Shown here: in pieces, positions 52,322-62,442 of the stretch
Position numbering within the stretch: the stretch's first letter is position 1
Layout: every line of letters starts with the position of its first letter
Origin: Euborellia annulipes
Taxonomy: Eukaryota > Arthropoda > Insecta > Dermaptera > Anisolabididae
Reading direction: 5' to 3'
Assembly: GCA_023213315.1 (NCBI GenBank)
Contig: JAKCPI010014350.1
Location: forward strand, 108,345 to 172,344
DNA length: 64,000 nt
Position numbers and translations under genes: made by a program
Notes under the pieces: generated by a model
Databases searched by the model: none
What the model was told of the DNA's origin: nothing
The model's input: only the letters and a program-made list of their open reading frames with translations

Positions 52322-52331
52322 ATTCAAAATT

Positions 52332-54896
52332 TTAAGATTTTTTACGCTTTAGACGTCGTTTTGCTTGTTGAGATGCCATAGCTTCAAGAGCATCTTTTAA
52401 TTCTTCGTCGGTAAAGGTCGTGATGTGCTGTAACATTTGTAAGGTTACTTCATCAAGAACCAACTGTGCACCCGCAGCCATTTGACGGAAATTATCATCA
52501 AACTCGATTTGGCCTTGGTCATTGGTTCGAATGTAGTTTTGCTGTGTAAGTACTTTTAAGAAGCTTTGGAATAAAGCTTTGTCGAAGAACTCTGGCGAAT
52601 TAAATTCATATAGAACTGACAAACGTTGTCCGAGTAAATGACTTAATTCTTCAACCTGTTTAGCAGAAATATTACCCGAACCACGTTGAGTAATGAGCGC
52701 AAGCGTCATGTAGTAACGCTCAAGGCTTTGCTTAACAGGAGTAGCTAAAACAACAAGCTGATTGTGCTCTTCAGTATTTGGTGCAGAGCTAATCAAGTTA
52801 CCTTCATCGTCTTGTTGAATCAGTTTCGATTGAACCAATGCATCTGCATATTGCTCAATTTGTTCTTTAAGTTCGCTACTCTTCCATTTAAGGAATAACT
52901 CTGCCTTCAAGAATGGATAAAGGGTATAGATGACATTGGTTAAATCTGAACGGCTAATTTTTCCATTGTGTTCAACAAGTGATGCAACCAATGACGGTAA
53001 AACAAAGGCGTGCAAAATGTTATTACGGAAATAGGTCAGAAGAACAGCTTGGTTATCTTCAATCGCAATAATATCGCCGAGTGCATGCTGAACTCGTTTA
53101 ATGAGTTTAAGCTTTAAACCATAAGCAATAATTTCTTTACCAGAAAGTGGGGTTACTTCCATACGTTGGTCATATGGAAAGTTTGATGCCAGATTGCGAT
53201 AAGCTTCAAGTTGCTTAATACAGATTTCTTCATCAAGCGTATGCTTTGGAGTTGCAAGCAAAATAATAGAAAGTAAAGAGACAGGGTTAATCACCACAGC
53301 TCGGTTAATATTTTCTAAAATTGCATGTGCAGAGCTATTTACTGCATCTGAAACCGCTTGAGGAATTGGGTCGTCATTTTTCTCGATATAAACATTTTCT
53401 GCATTATGTTGCTTAAGCAGATCATCAAGGAAAACAGGCTCACCAAAGTTCACGTGGACTTTACCGAAAATACGTTCAATCTTTCTTAATGTTTTCACAA
53501 TACCAAAAATTGATTCGGCTTCTTTTGGCTTACCTTGCATTTCACCCACGTAGGTCGAGCCTTCCATCAGTCGTTCATAACCAATATAGGTTGGTAAGAA
53601 GACGATAGGTTTAGCACGGCCACGTAAATGGCTGTGAACTGTCATGGCAAGCATGCCAGTTTTAGGCGGTAATAAGCGTCCTGTACGTGATCGTCCACCT
53701 TCAATAAAGTATTCGAGTGGCGTGTTACGTGACAAAATACTATATAAATATTCTTTAAATACTGTTGTATAAAGGCCATTTCCACGGAAAGAACGGCGGA
53801 TAAAGAATGCACCGCCTCCACGTAAAAGTTGCCCTACAAATGGTAGATTTAAGTTATCACCCGCAGCAATATACGGAACCATTAAGCCACGTTTATAAAT
53901 CACGTAGGATAATAATAAATAGTCAATGTGACTGCGGTGGCAAGGTGTATAAACCACTTCATAATCTTTTGCCAGTTCACGAACAGTGCTGAAGTTATGC
54001 ACTTCTACGCCGTCATAAAGCTGGGTCCATAAGCGCGTTAAAGCAAGATCGGCAAAGCGTACTGCTGAGTGTGAATAATCCGATACGACTTCGTTCACAT
54101 AACTAATCGCACGGCGTTCAGCTTCAAGCATACTGACTTTCCCGCGAATACTTTCACGGCGAATAGCTTCTTGGACATCTCGAGATTTTACAACCGACTG
54201 CATAACATTACGGCGATCCGATAAATCGGGGCCTAATACCACTTCACGCTGACGGTCTAAATAATCATTTAATGTACTTACAATATAAGTTGCTGGTGAA
54301 AGGTTTGGATAATGCTGCTGTGCATATTCAACCAGTTCACGTAGCGATTGCAGTTCATGAAATTCTAAATACGACTGGCGACCATGTAAGCCAATGTTGA
54401 CCAATTGCTTAACGGTGCTTGGTGTAGCCCAAGTATCTGAAAATAATAGCTTAAACCAAGAATCTTCTTTATCTGGCGTACGGCCCCATAAAACGGTAAC
54501 CGGAACAAGTTCTATATCAAGTTCAGGATTTTCTTGTAAGACTTCGAATTAATTTTAGTAAGCGTGGTGGAAAAGCATGAGGAGGAGGATTCAGGAAATT
54601 ATTTTCATCATTATGCTGTAAAAATAAAACCGATGCTTTTCCTGATGGGTGCCAACAACTAATGGGTCTAACGCAGGTTTTAAATTTAAACGACGCGTTT
54701 CTCCATCAACCACCAAAGCATTGCTTCGAGAATGGTTTTGTAAGACATAACATACCACTTTCTTGCGGTCAGTCTTTGCTTCTGTTTCTGATACTGGTTC
54801 AGTAGGAACTTCCCCAAGAACATGTGGTGTTACCACGAGGTCAAGTAGTTTACTCGAAAGCCGACGATACATTTGACCAAACCCACTCTTGGACAT
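52332..54896 (-). CDS. plsB: Glycerol-3-phosphate acyltransferase (two frameshifts)
   Basis: First acylation of glycerol 3-phosphate in phospholipid synthesis; peripheral inner-membrane enzyme. The N-terminal frame starts at the ATG at 54896 (MSKSGFGQMYRR). One A is missing at the T run 54637-54640 and one base is extra near 54546; the frame then runs to 52332. Catalytic blocks are VVYTPCHRSHIDYLLLSYV (the HX4D motif), GGGAFFIRRSFRGNG, EYFIEGGRSRTGRLLPPKTGML and IVFLPTYIGYERLMEG. Corrected length is 854 residues. The gene is essential in many bacteria, so error is likelier than decay. Confidence 0.94.
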
Positions 54897-55172
54897 AAGA
54901 ACTCCTACTTCTTAAAGACAAATCCCAGCACCAAATGCGGAGGGTAATTATTTTGAGGCATTTATTGAAAAAAACAATATGCTAATAGCTTATAAATTAT
55001 AATGCTTTTGGCATATTTTATCGTTAAAAATCGTATTTTTAGCTGTTATATAAGCAATGTTCGTCATAAGTTGACTGATTGTTCCATGTTCAAATAGTTT
55101 TTTATGGCACAATAGATTCTACACATCTGTCCTTTAATACGATTTTTTACCTGAAATATGAAGGTATCTCTC

Positions 55173-56047
55173 ATGAATGCGTTAACCCAAGAACTAGTCG
55201 AGCTTCTCACTTTAGAAAAGCTAGAAGAAAATATTTACCGTGGCATGAGCCGTAATCTTGTCGGTAAACGTGTCTTTGGTGGACAGGTTTTGGGTCAGGC
55301 TTTACGTGCAGCATCTTATACAACTGATCGCCCAGCGCATTCTTTGCATGCATATTTTTTGTATGGCGGCGATATTAATGCCCCGATTATCTATGAAGTA
55401 GACCGTTTACGGGATGGGAAGAGCTTTGCAAGTCGCCAAGTTCGTGCGATTCAGCATGGGCGAGTCATATTTTCAGCGATGGTTTCTTTTGCCAATCCAG
55501 AAGAAGGTTTGAACTATCAGCATCAAGAACCTGAGTATCCTGCACCAGAAACGCTTAAATCTGAAAATGAGCTGAAACAGGGGTATTCTAAACTTTGTAC
55601 CTGAAAATGTTCGTGCGAGTTTTATGCGTGAGCGTCATGTAGAAATTCGCCCAATTGATCCAGTAAACCCTTTTCAGCCGCAACCCGAAGCTCCATATAA
55701 TGCGCACTATATCCGTACGCATGACCGTATTCCAAAACAATTAGATGATATTGCACTGCATCAAGCAATTGTTGCCTTTTATTCAGACTTTACCTTAATG
55801 ACAACGGCTTTAAGACCGCATGGGCTGAGTTATATTTCTCCAAGTTTGCAATGTGCAAGCATTGATCATGCGATTTATTTCCACCGTCCACTTCGTGCAG
55901 ATGAGTGGATGCTTTATGACATGGAAGCAACCGTAAGTGCGGCTTCAAGAGGTCTAAACTTTGGCCGTATGTGGCAAAATGGCCAACTTGTATGCAGTAC
56001 AGTCCAAGAGGGTTTAATCCGTTTACGGGAAATTGAAACACCAATAA
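55173..56047 (+). CDS. tesB: Acyl-CoA thioesterase II (at least one frameshift)
   Basis: Hydrolyses acyl-CoA esters; double hot-dog fold. The ATG at 55173 (AAGG upstream) starts MNALTQELVELLTLEK; 55158 is also in frame. The N-terminal hot-dog has GRVFGGQVLGQAL-type KRVFGGQVLGQALRAA. One extra base at about 55593 breaks the frame; the rest reads MRERHVEIRPIDP, the catalytic ASIDHAIYFHRPLRADEWMLYD and GRMWQNGQLVCSTVQEGLIR. The open frame runs on to 56124 through a terminator hairpin, so a second indel probably hides the true stop, a TAA at 56045-56047. That would give about 290 residues. Confidence 0.88.
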
Positions 56048-56054
56048 ATTCCTC

Positions 56055-56087
56055 GAAAAAGCCATCTAACCAGATGGCTTTTTTCTT
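56055..56087 (+). terminator. Terminator of tesB
   Basis: GAAAAAGCCATCT pairs perfectly with AGATGGCTTTTTTC around AACC. It lies inside the uncorrected reading frame, which supports a missed stop just upstream. Confidence 0.85.
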
Positions 56088-56155
56088 TTTAGGGAAACGA
56101 TGTGACAAAAAATTGCTCGAATGAAAAGCAAGCTCATGTCATATTGTAAATAGGT

Positions 56156-57421
56156 ATGCCAATTGAAAAAAATAATGCTGATATGAACTTAAATACACAA
56201 ATTCTGATTGCCGCCATTTTAGGTTTAGCCTTTGGTTTCCTACTCACAATGTATCCAGACACAGCTTTTGTAAAACATAGTTTATATGGGCTTGGAATAT
56301 TAAGTAGTGTTTTTATTGGGCTGCTTAAAATGCTTTTGGTGCCTTTAATTTTTAGTTCGATTGTTGTAGGTGTATCAAATCTAAAAGCAGGCGGACAGTT
56401 AGGACCAGTCTGGAAAATTACATTTTTATGCTGTTTAACTACCACGACTTTAGCCCTAATTTTAGGCATTAGTTGTGCTCATTTATTTGAAGTAGGACGT
56501 GGCATAGATATTTCTATTTTTCAGAACTCTATGCAAAATTATCAAGCACCAGATAGTTTAAACCCCGCAAGTTTTTTTCACGAATTTTATTCAAAATACT
56601 TTAATCAATCCATTTAAAGCATTTAGTGATGGTAACGTTTTAGCTGTCGTGGTCTTTGCTTTATTTATTGGTGTCGCTTTGGTGCAGGGTGGCGAGCGTT
56701 TCAAAAGTATTCGTGTATTGAGTCACCAGTTCTTTGAAATGATGATGCTGTTGGTTGGCTGGGTCATGAAATTAGCGCCTTTGGGTATTTTTGCTTTATT
56801 AGCAAAGTTAATGGCAACAGAAGATATTTCAGTATTAAGTCGTTTGGCTGAGTTTGCAGCCGTTGTAACGGGTACAACTATTTTTCATGGTGCCGTTGTT
56901 CTACCACTACTTCTTTGGATTTTTGGCCGTATGAGCCCGTGGACCTTTTTAAAGGAACGCGTACAGCACTGATTACAGCCTTTGCAACCAGTTCTAGCTC
57001 TGCCACTATGCCGCTGAGTATGAAATGTGCACAAGAAAACTTGGGTGTACGTCCTCAAACCGCGGGATTTGTTATTCCACTAGGCACCCAGTTAAACATG
57101 GATGGTACTGCTTTATATGAAGCAGCAGCTGCACTGTTTGTAGCAAATTTAGTGGGCTTGGATTTAAACCTGACACAGCAAATTATAGTCTGTTTAACAG
57201 CAATGATTGCATCACTTGGTGCGCCAGGAATACCTAGCGCTGGCATGGTCACCATGATTATGGTTTTACAGTCGGTGGGTTTGCCCGCCGAGGCAATTGC
57301 AATTCTGCTCCCGATTGACCGTTTATTAGATACAGTAAGAACGGTGGTAAATGTGCAGGGTGATATGATGATTAGTGTGGTTGTAGACCGTTATACCAAA
57401 GATAAAGATATCAGTGTCTAA
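56156..57421 (+). CDS. Dicarboxylate/amino acid:cation symporter (two frameshifts)
   Basis: DAACS family (GltP/DctA/SstT relatives), secondary transporter with eight helices and two re-entrant loops. Frames: 56156-56617, then after removing one T in the run 56585-56588, 56649-56972; then after adding one A at 56951-56953, on to 57421. Signature serine loop FATSSSSATMPLSM, then GFVIPLGTQLNMDGTALYE, SLGAPGIPSAGMVTM and LLPIDRLLDTVRTVVNVQGD are all present. Corrected length is 421 residues. Substrate is probably glutamate/aspartate or a C4-dicarboxylate. Start at 56156 or 56183 is unclear. Confidence 0.88.
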
Positions 57422-57433
57422 TATCTATAAATC

Positions 57434-57465
57434 AAAAAAAGCAGGATTTAAATCCTGCTTTTTTA
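57434..57465. terminator. Bidirectional terminator
   Basis: AAAAAAAGCAGGATTT pairs with AAATCCTGCTTTTTT with no real loop, between convergent genes. Confidence 0.9.
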
Positions 57466-57467
57466 TT

Positions 57468-58418
57468 TTAAGCGGCTTGTAGCTCTGCTCTTTTTGCTGC
57501 TGGAGATTGCGATAAATAACCAACCGCATCTTCAGTGTTGCCTTCTTTGACTGGATCATACCAAGGCATGAGGTAATCAATTTGTTGAGCAATAAGCCAG
57601 ATAGGATTTGGTAAAACCTGATTATCTTTACGGCTAATTTTGTACCATTCTACAGCAACCCAAACTGGGAAAAATCTAGATTTAGCAGCATCGGCAAAAC
57701 GTGGGTCTTGCTTCATAATATGTGCTGCACCGTCTACCCATAATCCGAGTACCAGTACAATCACTGCAAGACTTAAGTAGTAACGTGGAATATAGCCACC
57801 ACCAAGATGACGATATAAGTCAAAGGCTACAGTACGGTGTTCAATTTCTTCTGAACCATGCCATTTAACCAGATCGACCATTTCAGGATCGGCGCCTAAT
57901 TCTTCCCAACGCTTGTTATAAAGTGCATATTTGCCTAACACACAGGTCATGTGTTCGACTGTGGCAACAACTCCTAAACGGAATAAATCCCATTGGCCTT
58001 GTAAAAAATTTGGAACTTCTTTATCAAATGGTTTATCTGCTAAAGCTTTATTAAATAAATAATTCATAATGTCCAGATTTCTCTGGATATCAATATTACG
58101 GACGCTTAAATATTCTTTGTTTGCAGAAGTATGTGCGTTGGCATGCATAGCTTCTTGACGGATAAAAGCTTGGACATCTTGTCTAAGTTTTTCGTCAGTA
58201 ATACTTGGTAAAACCTTGTTGTATAAACGGCAAAACCAGAACTCTCCAGCTGGCAAAATATTATTAATTTCATTAATAAAATAGCTTGCGAAAGGCTGAT
58301 TAGGAATCCAGTCGACAGGGGTATCTTTCCAGTCAAATTTTACTTTACGTGGAAGAATTTTATAATCAATAGAAGAACCTAAAGCCTTGTTCTTCAAAAA
58401 AGATAACAATTTCATCAT
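57468..58418 (-). CDS. Metal-dependent hydrolase (PF10118-type, ferritin-like)
   Basis: A 316-residue protein of the predicted metal-dependent hydrolase family. Visible helical metal-binding motifs are AFIRQEAMHANAHTSANKEY, VVATVEHMTCVLGKYAL and KWHGSEEIEHRTVAFDLYRHLGGG. These carry EXXH-like spacing as in di-iron ferritin-like proteins. One hydrophobic stretch (YYLSLAVIVLVLGLWVDGAA) suggests membrane association. Single gene; function unknown beyond the predicted fold. Start ATG at 58418 or 58415. Confidence 0.82.
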   Translation of the reverse strand: MMKLLSFLKNKALGSSIDYKILPRKVKFDWKDTPVDWIPNQPFASYFINEINNILPAGEFWFCRLYNKVLPSITDEKLRQDVQAFIRQEAMHANAHTSANKEYLSVRNIDIQRNLDIMNYLFNKALADKPFDKEVPNFLQGQWDLFRLGVVATVEHMTCVLGKYALYNKRWEELGADPEMVDLVKWHGSEEIEHRTVAFDLYRHLGGGYIPRYYLSLAVIVLVLGLWVDGAAHIMKQDPRFADAAKSRFFPVWVAVEWYKISRKDNQVLPNPIWLIAQQIDYLMPWYDPVKEGNTEDAVGYLSQSPAAKRAELQAA

Positions 58419-58460
58419 TTAGTCCTGATTTTTAACTCGATGAAGTTAACAACGAGTATA

Positions 58461-58495
58461 AAAAAAGCCCCTACATTTGTGTTTAGCAATAGGGG
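58461..58495 (-). terminator. Terminator of engB
   Basis: CCCCTA and TAGGGG arms with internal ATTTG/CAAT-type pairing; on the minus strand a seven-base T tract follows. Confidence 0.65.
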
Positions 58496-58542
58496 ACAAT
58501 TGAGTATAAATTTAACGAAGAAATTGTATCTGTAGGGATAAT

Positions 58543-59319
58543 TTAGCTTTCAGCATCCTCATCTGATACTTCAGGGATTGAATCGACATCAAATTCTGGC
58601 TGTTGATCCAATGTGAAATGTAGACGCCCTGCCATAACACTTGCTAGCTCTTCTAAGCCTATCTTATTAAGTGAGGAGAAAAGTTGAATAGAAAAATCAA
58701 GCTTCATCTTTTTAAGTTGTTGCTTAACTTCTAGTAGAACTTTGTTTGCAGGGCCGCGATTAAGTTTGTCTGCTTTTGTTAGTAGAATATGAACAAATAG
58801 ATGACGTGAATAAGCCCACTCTAGCATCATCATGTCGAAATGCTGTAGAGGATGGCGAATATCCATAAGTAACACTAAGCCTTGTAAGCTTTGGCGGTGG
58901 ATTAGATAGTTTTCTAATTCTTTTTGCCACACCCGTTTCATATCTTCAGGTACAGCTGCATAACCGTAACCTGGAAGATCGACTAAACGTTGATCAGGGT
59001 TGCCTAGACTAAAGAAGTTAATCATCTGAGTACGGCCAGGTCTTTTAGAGGCACGTGCTAGTTGTTTCTGATTAGTTAAAGCATTAATCGCACTAGATTT
59101 ACCAGCATTTGAGCGTCCTGCAAAAGCAATTTCGTAGCCGCTATCTTCAACACAAAGTGCCAATTTAGGTGCACTCATTAGGAACTCAGCTTGGCGTAAC
59201 CAGTTTAATGATTGCACAGCGTATGCTGTGATCGCCGGATCTGGTGCTTTTTCATAGCTGATCTTTTGCTTGGGCGCGAGTCTGGCTTTGGTGTCTTTCG
59301 ATTTTTCACTACGACGCAT
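58543..59319 (-). CDS. engB: Ribosome biogenesis GTP-binding protein (EngB/YihA/YsxC)
   Basis: Essential small GTPase involved in large-subunit assembly. G1 is GRSNAGKSS (68-76), G3 DLPGYG (114-119) and G4 TKAD (181-184). The RPGRTQMINFF block is typical. At 258 residues it is longer than the about 210 of E. coli: it has an extra basic N-terminus (MRRSEKSKDTKARLAPKQK) and an acidic C-terminus (EFDVDSIPEVSDEDAES). The ATG at 59319 is the only good start. Confidence 0.93.
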   Translation of the reverse strand: MRRSEKSKDTKARLAPKQKISYEKAPDPAITAYAVQSLNWLRQAEFLMSAPKLALCVEDSGYEIAFAGRSNAGKSSAINALTNQKQLARASKRPGRTQMINFFSLGNPDQRLVDLPGYGYAAVPEDMKRVWQKELENYLIHRQSLQGLVLLMDIRHPLQHFDMMMLEWAYSRHLFVHILLTKADKLNRGPANKVLLEVKQQLKKMKLDFSIQLFSSLNKIGLEELASVMAGRLHFTLDQQPEFDVDSIPEVSDEDAES

Positions 59320-59417
59320 AAAAAATAACTTTTTAAATGAGAGGGCTCGTGCCTAGTATAAAGGAGCTTGGTTGTTCTTGCTAATTTTCAATAGATTTAA
59401 CCCATAAAGAGTATTTA

Positions 59418-59855
59418 TTAGATTTGCAAAAAAGCGATAGGAGAATTAGGTGGGGCAGACTTTGATTGCTGCAAAACCTCTCCAAGTGTGTATTGGTCTA
59501 GACTTTGGTAAAAGCTTTCTAAAGCTTGGTCAAGAATACCTTTTAAACCACAATGTGCACGTAGCACACAGGGCGGTGTATTGCATTCAACAATTTGGTG
59601 ATCACCCTGTAAGATTCGAACAATTGAACCTAAATTTGAATTAAGGGCTTCTGGATTTAAACGAATTCCACCACCTTTTCCACGAATGGTAATGATCCAT
59701 TCTTGTTTACCCATAAAGTGGACAATTTTAACCAGATGGTTTTGTGAAACATGCAAATCTTTCGCGATTTCTGCAATCGTGTAGGGTGCATCACTTGGGC
59801 GAGCAACGTACATTAATATTCGTAATGCATAATCGGTAAATTTATTAAGCTGCAT
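59418..59855 (-). CDS. nsrR: Rrf2-family nitric-oxide-sensing repressor NsrR
   Basis: An Fe-S cluster repressor that loses DNA binding when nitric oxide attacks the cluster. From the ATG at 59855 it has 145 residues: MQLNKFTDYALRILMYVA, the winged helix (TIAEIAKDLHVSQNHLVKIVH, GGGIRLNP) and cluster ligands C91, C96 and C102 in ECNTPPCVLRAHCGL. This C-x4-C-x5-C spacing is exactly that of known NsrR proteins. It is downstream of the flavohaemoglobin-like gene on the same strand, and a matching operator lies before that gene, so autoregulation as part of the unit is likely. Confidence 0.93.
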   Translation of the reverse strand: MQLNKFTDYALRILMYVARPSDAPYTIAEIAKDLHVSQNHLVKIVHFMGKQEWIITIRGKGGGIRLNPEALNSNLGSIVRILQGDHQIVECNTPPCVLRAHCGLKGILDQALESFYQSLDQYTLGEVLQQSKSAPPNSPIAFLQI

Positions 59856-59896
59856 GATCACCAAAAATGGGAAGAATAAAAAGGATGATCATCTTA

Positions 59897-59928
59897 GCCT
59901 GAAAGTCTAAATAAGAAAACTTTCAGGC
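59897..59928 (-). other. Inverted repeat between hmp-like gene and nsrR
   Basis: GCCTGAAAGT and ACTTTCAGGC arms with a 12-base centre. There is no clear T tract on the minus strand, so it may be a processing or partial-termination hairpin setting the ratio of the two products. Confidence 0.5.
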
Positions 59929-59942
59929 AAGAGGTTTTTATA

Positions 59943-60707
59943 TTAGAGCGTTAAAGGCGCTGAAACTTGAACTTGATCGCCAACTCTATAATGTTCAAGC
60001 AAGATGTTTGAAACTGAGAATTCAGTATGATTTTCTTCAGGCTGAACTTCAAAATGATATGAGTTGTTTTCCTGAGCTTCTGTAAATTTAAATGCTTTTG
60101 GTTGCTCAAGCTGTTGTTCTGGAACTTGTACTTTAACCGAGATAAAAGCATTCGCAGGACCGCTAAGTACGTCTTCATGGTCAGTTGCTTTTAAGGTAAA
60201 ACGTTTTCCAGATTCAAGAGGGTCGATTTGAGTAATTTCAAATGAACGCCAGCCAGCCCATCCACCATTTAAATTTTCAAGTTGTTCATATTTTTGTTTT
60301 TCAACACCAATCAAGATATCTGCCAATTGTAAATAAGCCTGTTTCCACGCTTCGATAAGCTCAGACTCAAATGGAACGTTGAGTACTTCACTAATTGAAT
60401 GAAGTAAGTTGTCGCCAACAATTGCATATTGGTCGGGTTGAATATCTAAGCTCACATGCTTAGTTGTAATGCGTTCAACTGCTTTAGCTAAAACAGAAGG
60501 GTTCTCAATATTTTCTGCATATGCAAGTACTGCGGCTGCAAGAGCGCGAGGCTGACGTAAGCTAGTTTGGTCATCTAAGTTAAAAACATTTTTTAATTCA
60601 GGATTGTTATTAAGCATACGCTTATAAAAGTATGTGGTAAGCGTAACACCGTGTTCACGTAAAACAGGTACAGTAGATTTAACGAGTTCAATTTGTTGTG
60701 GAGTCAT
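59943..60707 (-). CDS. hmp: Truncated flavohaemoglobin-like protein (globin plus partial FAD domain)
   Basis: A 254-residue relative of nitric oxide dioxygenase. The globin domain (1-140) is complete: MTPQQIELVKSTVPVLREHG, Tyr near 26-28, Gln near 52, the proximal His84 in TTKHVSLDIQPDQYAIVGDN and LLHSISEVL. Residues about 150-250 align with the FAD-binding domain (WAGWRSFEI, FSVSNILLEHYRVGDQVQVSAP). The usual R-x-Y-S flavin motif reads FKFT, and the protein stops where the NAD domain should start. A hairpin and nsrR follow, with no reductase sequence left in any frame. Controlled by a perfect NsrR operator at 60735-60757. Without its own reductase it may need a partner or act as a NO sensor or scavenger (inference). 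Confidence 0.88.
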   Translation of the reverse strand: MTPQQIELVKSTVPVLREHGVTLTTYFYKRMLNNNPELKNVFNLDDQTSLRQPRALAAAVLAYAENIENPSVLAKAVERITTKHVSLDIQPDQYAIVGDNLLHSISEVLNVPFESELIEAWKQAYLQLADILIGVEKQKYEQLENLNGGWAGWRSFEITQIDPLESGKRFTLKATDHEDVLSGPANAFISVKVQVPEQQLEQPKAFKFTEAQENNSYHFEVQPEENHTEFSVSNILLEHYRVGDQVQVSAPLTL

Positions 60708-60734
60708 GGCTAGACCTTATTTATCTGGCTATAT

Positions 60735-60757
60735 AAGATGTATTTAAAATACATCTT
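60735..60757. promoter_or_regulatory. NsrR operator upstream of the hmp-like gene
   Basis: Perfect 11-1-11 palindrome: AAGATGTATTT, one A, then AAATACATCTT. This matches the published NsrR consensus (AAGATG-type half-sites with an 11-1-11 layout) and sits 28 bases upstream of the ATG at 60707, over the expected promoter. Confidence 0.9.
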
Positions 60758-60796
60758 TAAGAAAGTAATCGCAATAGATTTTTTATAAAAACCATA

Positions 60797-60831
60797 AAAA
60801 AATTAGGGAATATAAAATTCCCTAATTTAAA
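60797..60831 (-). terminator. Terminator of the DUF853 gene
   Basis: AAATTAGGGAAT pairs with ATTCCCTAATTT; on the minus strand a T run follows, 22 bases beyond the stop. Confidence 0.8.
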
Positions 60832-60852
60832 AGTGATATATCTCTAAGAAAG

Positions 60853-62400
60853 TTATTTGCCAAATAGTGAACCAAGCAGGCCTCTTACTAATTTTTGACC
60901 TGTACTTCCACCTAAACTTCGTGCAGCACTTTTTGCAAAAGTACCCACAATATCTTGTGTAAGCTTGGCTCGTTCACGTGCTGTTCGTTCTTCTTCTTTT
61001 AGTTGCTCGCGTGCTAATCGTTCTTGTTCCTTTACTTGTTGTTTGGCTAAAGTTTCTTGCTCTTTTTCTTGTTGTTTGGCAAGTTCGTCATTTTGTTGTT
61101 GTTGCTCACGTTCAGCGACTTTATTTTGTAGCATTTCATAGGCGCTATCACGATCTACAGCCTGTTCATAAATGCCAGCAATAATACTTTTTGAGATTAG
61201 AGTTTGACGCTCTTCTGGAGTGATTGGCGTAAAGGCAGAGTAAGGAGACATCACCCAGCCACGTTCTACAATCTGCGGTGTACCTTGTTCATCAAGACAA
61301 CTAATGAGTGCTTCGCCAACAGCCAGTTCGGTAATGGCTTCATCAACTTTAAAGTTTGGATTGGCACGGAAAGTATCTGCTGCGGTTTTTACTGCTTTTT
61401 GATCTTTAGGCGTAAATGCACGTAGTGCATGTTGAATGCGGTTACCAAGCTGACCAAGAACACTTTCTGGTAAATCGAGTGGATTTTGAGTAATAAAATA
61501 GATGCCAATACCTTTGGAGCGAATTAAACGTACAACTTGTTCAATTTTTTCTTGTAATGCTTGGCTGGCATTATCAAATAATAAGTGAGCTTCATCAAAG
61601 AAAAACACGAGTTTCGGTTTGTCTAGATCGCCAACTTCTGGAAGCTGTTCAAATAACTCTGATAGCATCCACAACAAGAAAGTAGCATATAGCTTAGGCG
61701 TATTCATGAGCTTGTCAGCAGCAAGAATATTGATATAACCGTGCCCATTGGCATCTGTTTGTATAAAATCCAGAATATTTAAAGCAGGTTCACCAAAAAA
61801 TTGTTCTCCACCTTGGTCGGCAAGAGCGAGAAAATTACGTTGAATAGCACCTAAGCTGGCTGGAGATAAATTGCCATATTCAGCTTTAAACTCGGCAGCA
61901 TGCTCACTAACAAAAGTGATCATGGCTTTTAAGTCTTTAAAGTCGACTAACAGCAAACCTTGATCATCGGCAATACGAAATACGGCTGCTAAAACACCTT
62001 CTTGTGTGTCATTTAAATTGAGCATACGAGCCAATAAAATTGGCCCAATTTCAGAAATAGTAGTGCGAATAGGGTGGCCTTGTTGGCCGAATAGATCCCA
62101 GAAAATGACAGAGTTGGCAGCAAAAGGAACGCTATCAATCTGTAATAATTTTAGACGTTCATTAAACTTATCTGAAGCTTCTCCTGATTTTGCGAGGCTC
62201 GAAACATCACCTTTAGCATCGGCAAGAAATACGGGTACGCCGATTCGAGAGAAACTTTCTGCTAGGACTTTCAATGTAACTGTTTTACCTGTACCGGTGG
62301 CACCCGCAATTAGTCCATGACGGTTGGCAAACTGGGAAAGCAAAACAATTTCTTTTGATGTGTCATTAATATTTTTAGCAATAACAATCGGTGTACCCAT
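60853..62400 (-). CDS. DUF853 / HerA-like ATPase (YjgR type)
   Basis: A 515-residue FtsK/HerA-superfamily ATPase. Walker [13 protein letters not shown] lies at about 33-44. Other blocks are [39 protein letters not shown], the Walker [15 protein letters not shown] and [20 protein letters not shown] with [19 protein letters not shown]. The C-terminus has a long Gln/Glu/Lys coiled coil (about 420-480) before a glycine-rich [22 protein letters not shown] tail that could contact membrane. Role undefined; YjgR-type proteins are widely conserved. Same direction as metC upstream. Confidence 0.9.
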   Translation of the reverse strand: MGTPIVIAKNINDTSKEIVLLSQFANRHGLIAGATGTGKTVTLKVLAESFSRIGVPVFLADAKGDVSSLAKSGEASDKFNERLKLLQIDSVPFAANSVIFWDLFGQQGHPIRTTISEIGPILLARMLNLNDTQEGVLAAVFRIADDQGLLLVDFKDLKAMITFVSEHAAEFKAEYGNLSPASLGAIQRNFLALADQGGEQFFGEPALNILDFIQTDANGHGYINILAADKLMNTPKLYATFLLWMLSELFEQLPEVGDLDKPKLVFFFDEAHLLFDNASQALQEKIEQVVRLIRSKGIGIYFITQNPLDLPESVLGQLGNRIQHALRAFTPKDQKAVKTAADTFRANPNFKVDEAITELAVGEALISCLDEQGTPQIVERGWVMSPYSAFTPITPEERQTLISKSIIAGIYEQAVDRDSAYEMLQNKVAEREQQQQNDELAKQQEKEQETLAKQQVKEQERLAREQLKEEERTARERAKLTQDIVGTFAKSAARSLGGSTGQKLVRGLLGSLFGK

Positions 62401-62442
62401 ATATTTTTATCCTTTGGTGCGAGCCACTATAATGTTGTCGTT

